A stretch of DNA of 64,000 bases from Pseudomonas wayambapalatensis. GTDB taxonomy: Bacteria > Pseudomonadota > Gammaproteobacteria > Pseudomonadales > Pseudomonadaceae. Both the position numbers and the translations under genes were made by a program. The stretch lies in contig CP077096.1 in the NCBI GenBank assembly GCA_014268975.2, forward strand, positions 3,261,501-3,325,500. Direction: 5' to 3'. Under the pieces are notes generated by a model. That model was not told where the DNA came from and searched no databases. It saw only the letters and a program-made list of their open reading frames with translations. Below are positions 62,029-64,000 of the stretch, in pieces; the stretch's first letter is position 1, and each line of letters begins with the position of its first letter.

Positions 62029-63464
62029 GGACGCTGCTCAAGACCGGACACTACATCGATGGGCAATGGCTCAGTGGCGGCGCCACCTATCCCGTGATCA
62101 ACCCGGCCACGGGCGAAACCCTGGCCCAGGTGCCGCGCGGCGGCGCCGAGGAAACCCAGGCGGCCATCGCCGCCGCCGAACGTGCCCTGCCCGCCTGGCG
62201 CGGCAAGCTGGCCAAGGAACGTGCGCAGATCCTGCGCCGCTGGTCCGAACTGATGCTCGAGCAACGCGACGCTCTCGCCGCCCTGCTCAGCCGTGAGCAA
62301 GGCAAGCCGCTGGCCGAAGCCAAGGGCGAAGTGGCCTATGCAGCGAGCTTTCTCGAATGGTTCGCCGAGGAAGGCCGGCGTGTGTACGGCGATATCATTC
62401 CCACGCCCAAGGCCGACGCGCGGGTGCTGGTGACCAAGGAGCCGATCGGCGTGGTAGCGGCGATCACGCCATGGAACTTCCCCCTGGCGATGGTCACCCG
62501 CAAGGTCGGCCCAGCCCTGGCGGCCGGCTGCACGCTGATCCTCAAGCCCTCCGAAGAGACGCCGCTGTCAGCCTTCGCCCTGGCGCTGCTGGCCGAGCAG
62601 GCCGGCGTACCGGCAGGTGTGTTCAACATCGTTTCCGGCGACGCCCCGGCCATCGGCGGCGCGCTGCAGGCCTCGACCGTGGTGCGCAAGCTGTCGTTCA
62701 CCGGCTCCACCCGCACTGGCAAGCTGCTGATGCGCCAGGCCGCCGACACCTTGAAAAAGGTCTCGCTGGAGCTGGGCGGCAATGCCCCGTTCATTGTCTT
62801 CGACGACGCCGACCTCGACGCCGCCGTACGCGGGGCCATGGCCTCGAAGTTCCGCAATACCGGGCAGACCTGCGTGTGTGTCAACCGCTTCTATATCCAG
62901 GACGGTGTGTACGAAGCCTTCACCCGCAAGCTTGCCGAAGCCGTGCAAGCCTTGCGCGTCGGTGATGCGCTGCAGGGCGAGACCGAGCAAGGCCCGCTGA
63001 TCAACGCTGCGGCGCTGGCCAAGGTGGAGCAGCACGTGGGCGACGCGCTCGAGCACGGCGCGCGCCTGCTCTGTGGTGGCCGTCGGCATGCGTTGGGCGG
63101 CACTTTCTACGAGCCGACAGTGCTGACCGAAGCCACGGCGGACATGCTGATCGCCAGCGAGGAGACCTTCGGCCCCGTGGCGGCATGCCTGCGCTTCCAG
63201 GACGAGGCCCAGGTCCTGCGCCTGGCCAACGACACGCCCTATGGCCTGTCGGCGTACTTCTACAGCCGCGACATCGGCCGCGTCTGGCGCATGGCCGAGG
63301 GCCTGGAGGCCGGGATCGTCGGGGTCAACGAAGGGATCATCTCCACCGAGGTAGCGCCCTTTGGTGGCATCAAGGAGTCGGGCATGGGCCGTGAAGGCTC
63401 CAAGTACGGCCTGGAGGACTACCTGGAGATCAAGTACGTGCTGATGGGTGGACTGAACAGCTGA
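62025..63464 (+). CDS. NAD(P)-dependent aldehyde dehydrogenase, GabD/succinate-semialdehyde type
   Basis: A 479-residue enzyme with the catalytic Glu249 in SLELGGNAPFIVFDDADLD and nucleophile Cys283 in NTGQTCVCVNRFY. N-terminal features such as YIDGQWLSGGATYPVINPAT and PWNFPLAMVTRKVGPALAAG match the succinate semialdehyde dehydrogenase group, which also includes enzymes for other small semialdehydes. It is translationally coupled to the aldo/keto reductase by ATGA. It likely oxidises an aldehyde produced in the fae operon pathway. Confidence 0.94.
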   Translation: MRTLLKTGHYIDGQWLSGGATYPVINPATGETLAQVPRGGAEETQAAIAAAERALPAWRGKLAKERAQILRRWSELMLEQRDALAALLSREQGKPLAEAKGEVAYAASFLEWFAEEGRRVYGDIIPTPKADARVLVTKEPIGVVAAITPWNFPLAMVTRKVGPALAAGCTLILKPSEETPLSAFALALLAEQAGVPAGVFNIVSGDAPAIGGALQASTVVRKLSFTGSTRTGKLLMRQAADTLKKVSLELGGNAPFIVFDDADLDAAVRGAMASKFRNTGQTCVCVNRFYIQDGVYEAFTRKLAEAVQALRVGDALQGETEQGPLINAAALAKVEQHVGDALEHGARLLCGGRRHALGGTFYEPTVLTEATADMLIASEETFGPVAACLRFQDEAQVLRLANDTPYGLSAYFYSRDIGRVWRMAEGLEAGIVGVNEGIISTEVAPFGGIKESGMGREGSKYGLEDYLEIKYVLMGGLNS

Positions 63465-63521
63465 CCCTGCCTTTGTAGGAGCAACTGTCTTGCTCAAAAT
63501 CTAAAGGCCAGCCCAATCCCT

Positions 63522-63591
63522 GTGGGAGCGGGCTTGCCCGCGAATGCAATAGTGACGGCACCGACGCATTCGCGGGCCAGCCCGCTCCTAC
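63522..63591. repeat. REP/BIME pair
   Basis: Two 26-base arms (63522-63547 and 63566-63591) are inverted repeats with 24 of 26 matches; the left arm begins GTGGGAGCGGGCTTGCCCGC. This is the standard REP of the P. putida group. It lies between the aldehyde dehydrogenase and MFS genes of the fae operon and may stabilise or partly end the transcript. Confidence 0.88.
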
Positions 63592-63638
63592 GAGGACCGC
63601 AACGCACCTGACCCAAACAATAACAACGAGGTGTCAAC

Positions 63639-64000
63639 ATGACGGGACAGACAGTCAAGATCGACGACCTGCCGATCGGACGTTTTCATATCAAGATCGC
63701 CGGCCTGACCTTCGGCGCGCATTTCACCGACGGCTATATCCTCGGCCTGATCGGTATCGCCTTCACCCTGATCAATCCGCAGATGCAGTTGAGCCCGTTA
63801 TGGCAGGGGCTGATCGGCGCCTCGGCGTTGCTCGGGCTTTTCCTGGGCAGCCTGTTCTTCGGCTGGATCTCCGACCGACTGGGACGCCAGAAGATTTTCC
63901 TGATCAGTTTCGTGCTCATCACCCTCGCCTCGGTGATGCAGTTCTTCGTCGAGACGGCAACGCAACTGTTCCTTTGCCGGGTACTGATCGGCATTGGGCT
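63639..64000 (+). CDS. MFS transporter, sugar/organic acid porter type (cut by window edge)
   Basis: The first 120 residues of a major facilitator protein. Helix 1 begins at HIKIAGLTFGAHFTDGYILG, helix 2 at LWQGLIGASALLGLFLGSLF, and the loop motif FGWISDRLGRQKIFLIS follows, as in the sugar or aromatic/organic-acid porters. The Asp in helix 1 (FTDGY) is typical of acid-proton symporters. It is 174 bases after the aldehyde dehydrogenase, with a REP between, and probably imports the substrate of the fae operon. Confidence 0.9.
   Translation, partial: MTGQTVKIDDLPIGRFHIKIAGLTFGAHFTDGYILGLIGIAFTLINPQMQLSPLWQGLIGASALLGLFLGSLFFGWISDRLGRQKIFLISFVLITLASVMQFFVETATQLFLCRVLIGIG

Overview
This 64 kb window looks like chromosomal DNA of a fluorescent Pseudomonas, most likely the P. 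putida group. The evidence is a high GC content with strong third-position bias, REP/BIME palindromes of the Pseudomonas type, a cis/trans fatty acid isomerase (cti) divergent from metH, a membrane PQQ glucose dehydrogenase next to an OprB porin, an LpxO lipid A hydroxylase, and the NfuA / SCO / PCu(A)C group. No rRNA, tRNA, CRISPR array, insertion sequence, integrase or phage module was seen. The window reads as host chromosome with many small transport, stress and regulator units.

Layout. 1-3.5 kb: end of an oligopeptide/nickel-type ABC importer operon on the minus strand. 3.7-8.1 kb: a LysE exporter, a Fur-box-preceded TonB siderophore receptor and a YeeE/YedE sulfur transporter. 8.2-10.9 kb: a zinc-free ribosomal protein L36 paralogue behind a perfect palindrome, two methyltransferases and a beta-propeller protein. 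11-15.2 kb: an azlC-azlD-araC operon, the copper pair SCO / PCu(A)C, and nfuA. 15.3-22.6 kb: an acyltransferase, cti and metH. 22.8-28.3 kb: a five-gene minus-strand operon (carboxymuconolactone-decarboxylase-like protein, acyl-CoA-dehydrogenase-like flavoprotein, and an SsuABC-like importer with a Tat-exported binding protein), divergent from an AraC regulator. 28.5-32.2 kb: gcd and oprB, for periplasmic glucose oxidation and uptake. 33.4-36.4 kb: an ECF sigma / anti-sigma operon divergent from a haem peroxidase / cytochrome b561 operon. 36.4-50.3 kb: regulator-plus-target pairs (TetR/SDR, LysR/nitroreductase, AraC/LysE, AraC/alcohol dehydrogenase), MFS transporters, ThpR and several unknowns. 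50.5-57.9 kb: lpxO, small proteins, an outer membrane barrel, and an AdoCbl riboswitch in front of a siderophore-type TonB receptor. 58-64 kb: a lipoprotein, a diguanylate cyclase, and an operon of a formaldehyde-activating-enzyme homologue (Fae), an aldo/keto reductase, an aldehyde dehydrogenase and an MFS transporter that runs off the right edge.

The most unusual parts are these. (i) The fae-AKR-ALDH-MFS operon: Fae normally serves tetrahydromethanopterin-dependent formaldehyde oxidation, which pseudomonads are not known to have. (ii) The ECF sigma module: two divergent promoters share the pattern GGAATA-N16-GTC and their -35 elements form a perfect inverted repeat, so one sigma factor probably drives both its own operon and the peroxidase / b561 operon. 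(iii) A cobalamin riboswitch controls a receptor that looks like a siderophore receptor and not BtuB. Several divergent gene pairs also carry clear palindromes or direct repeats that are candidate operators.
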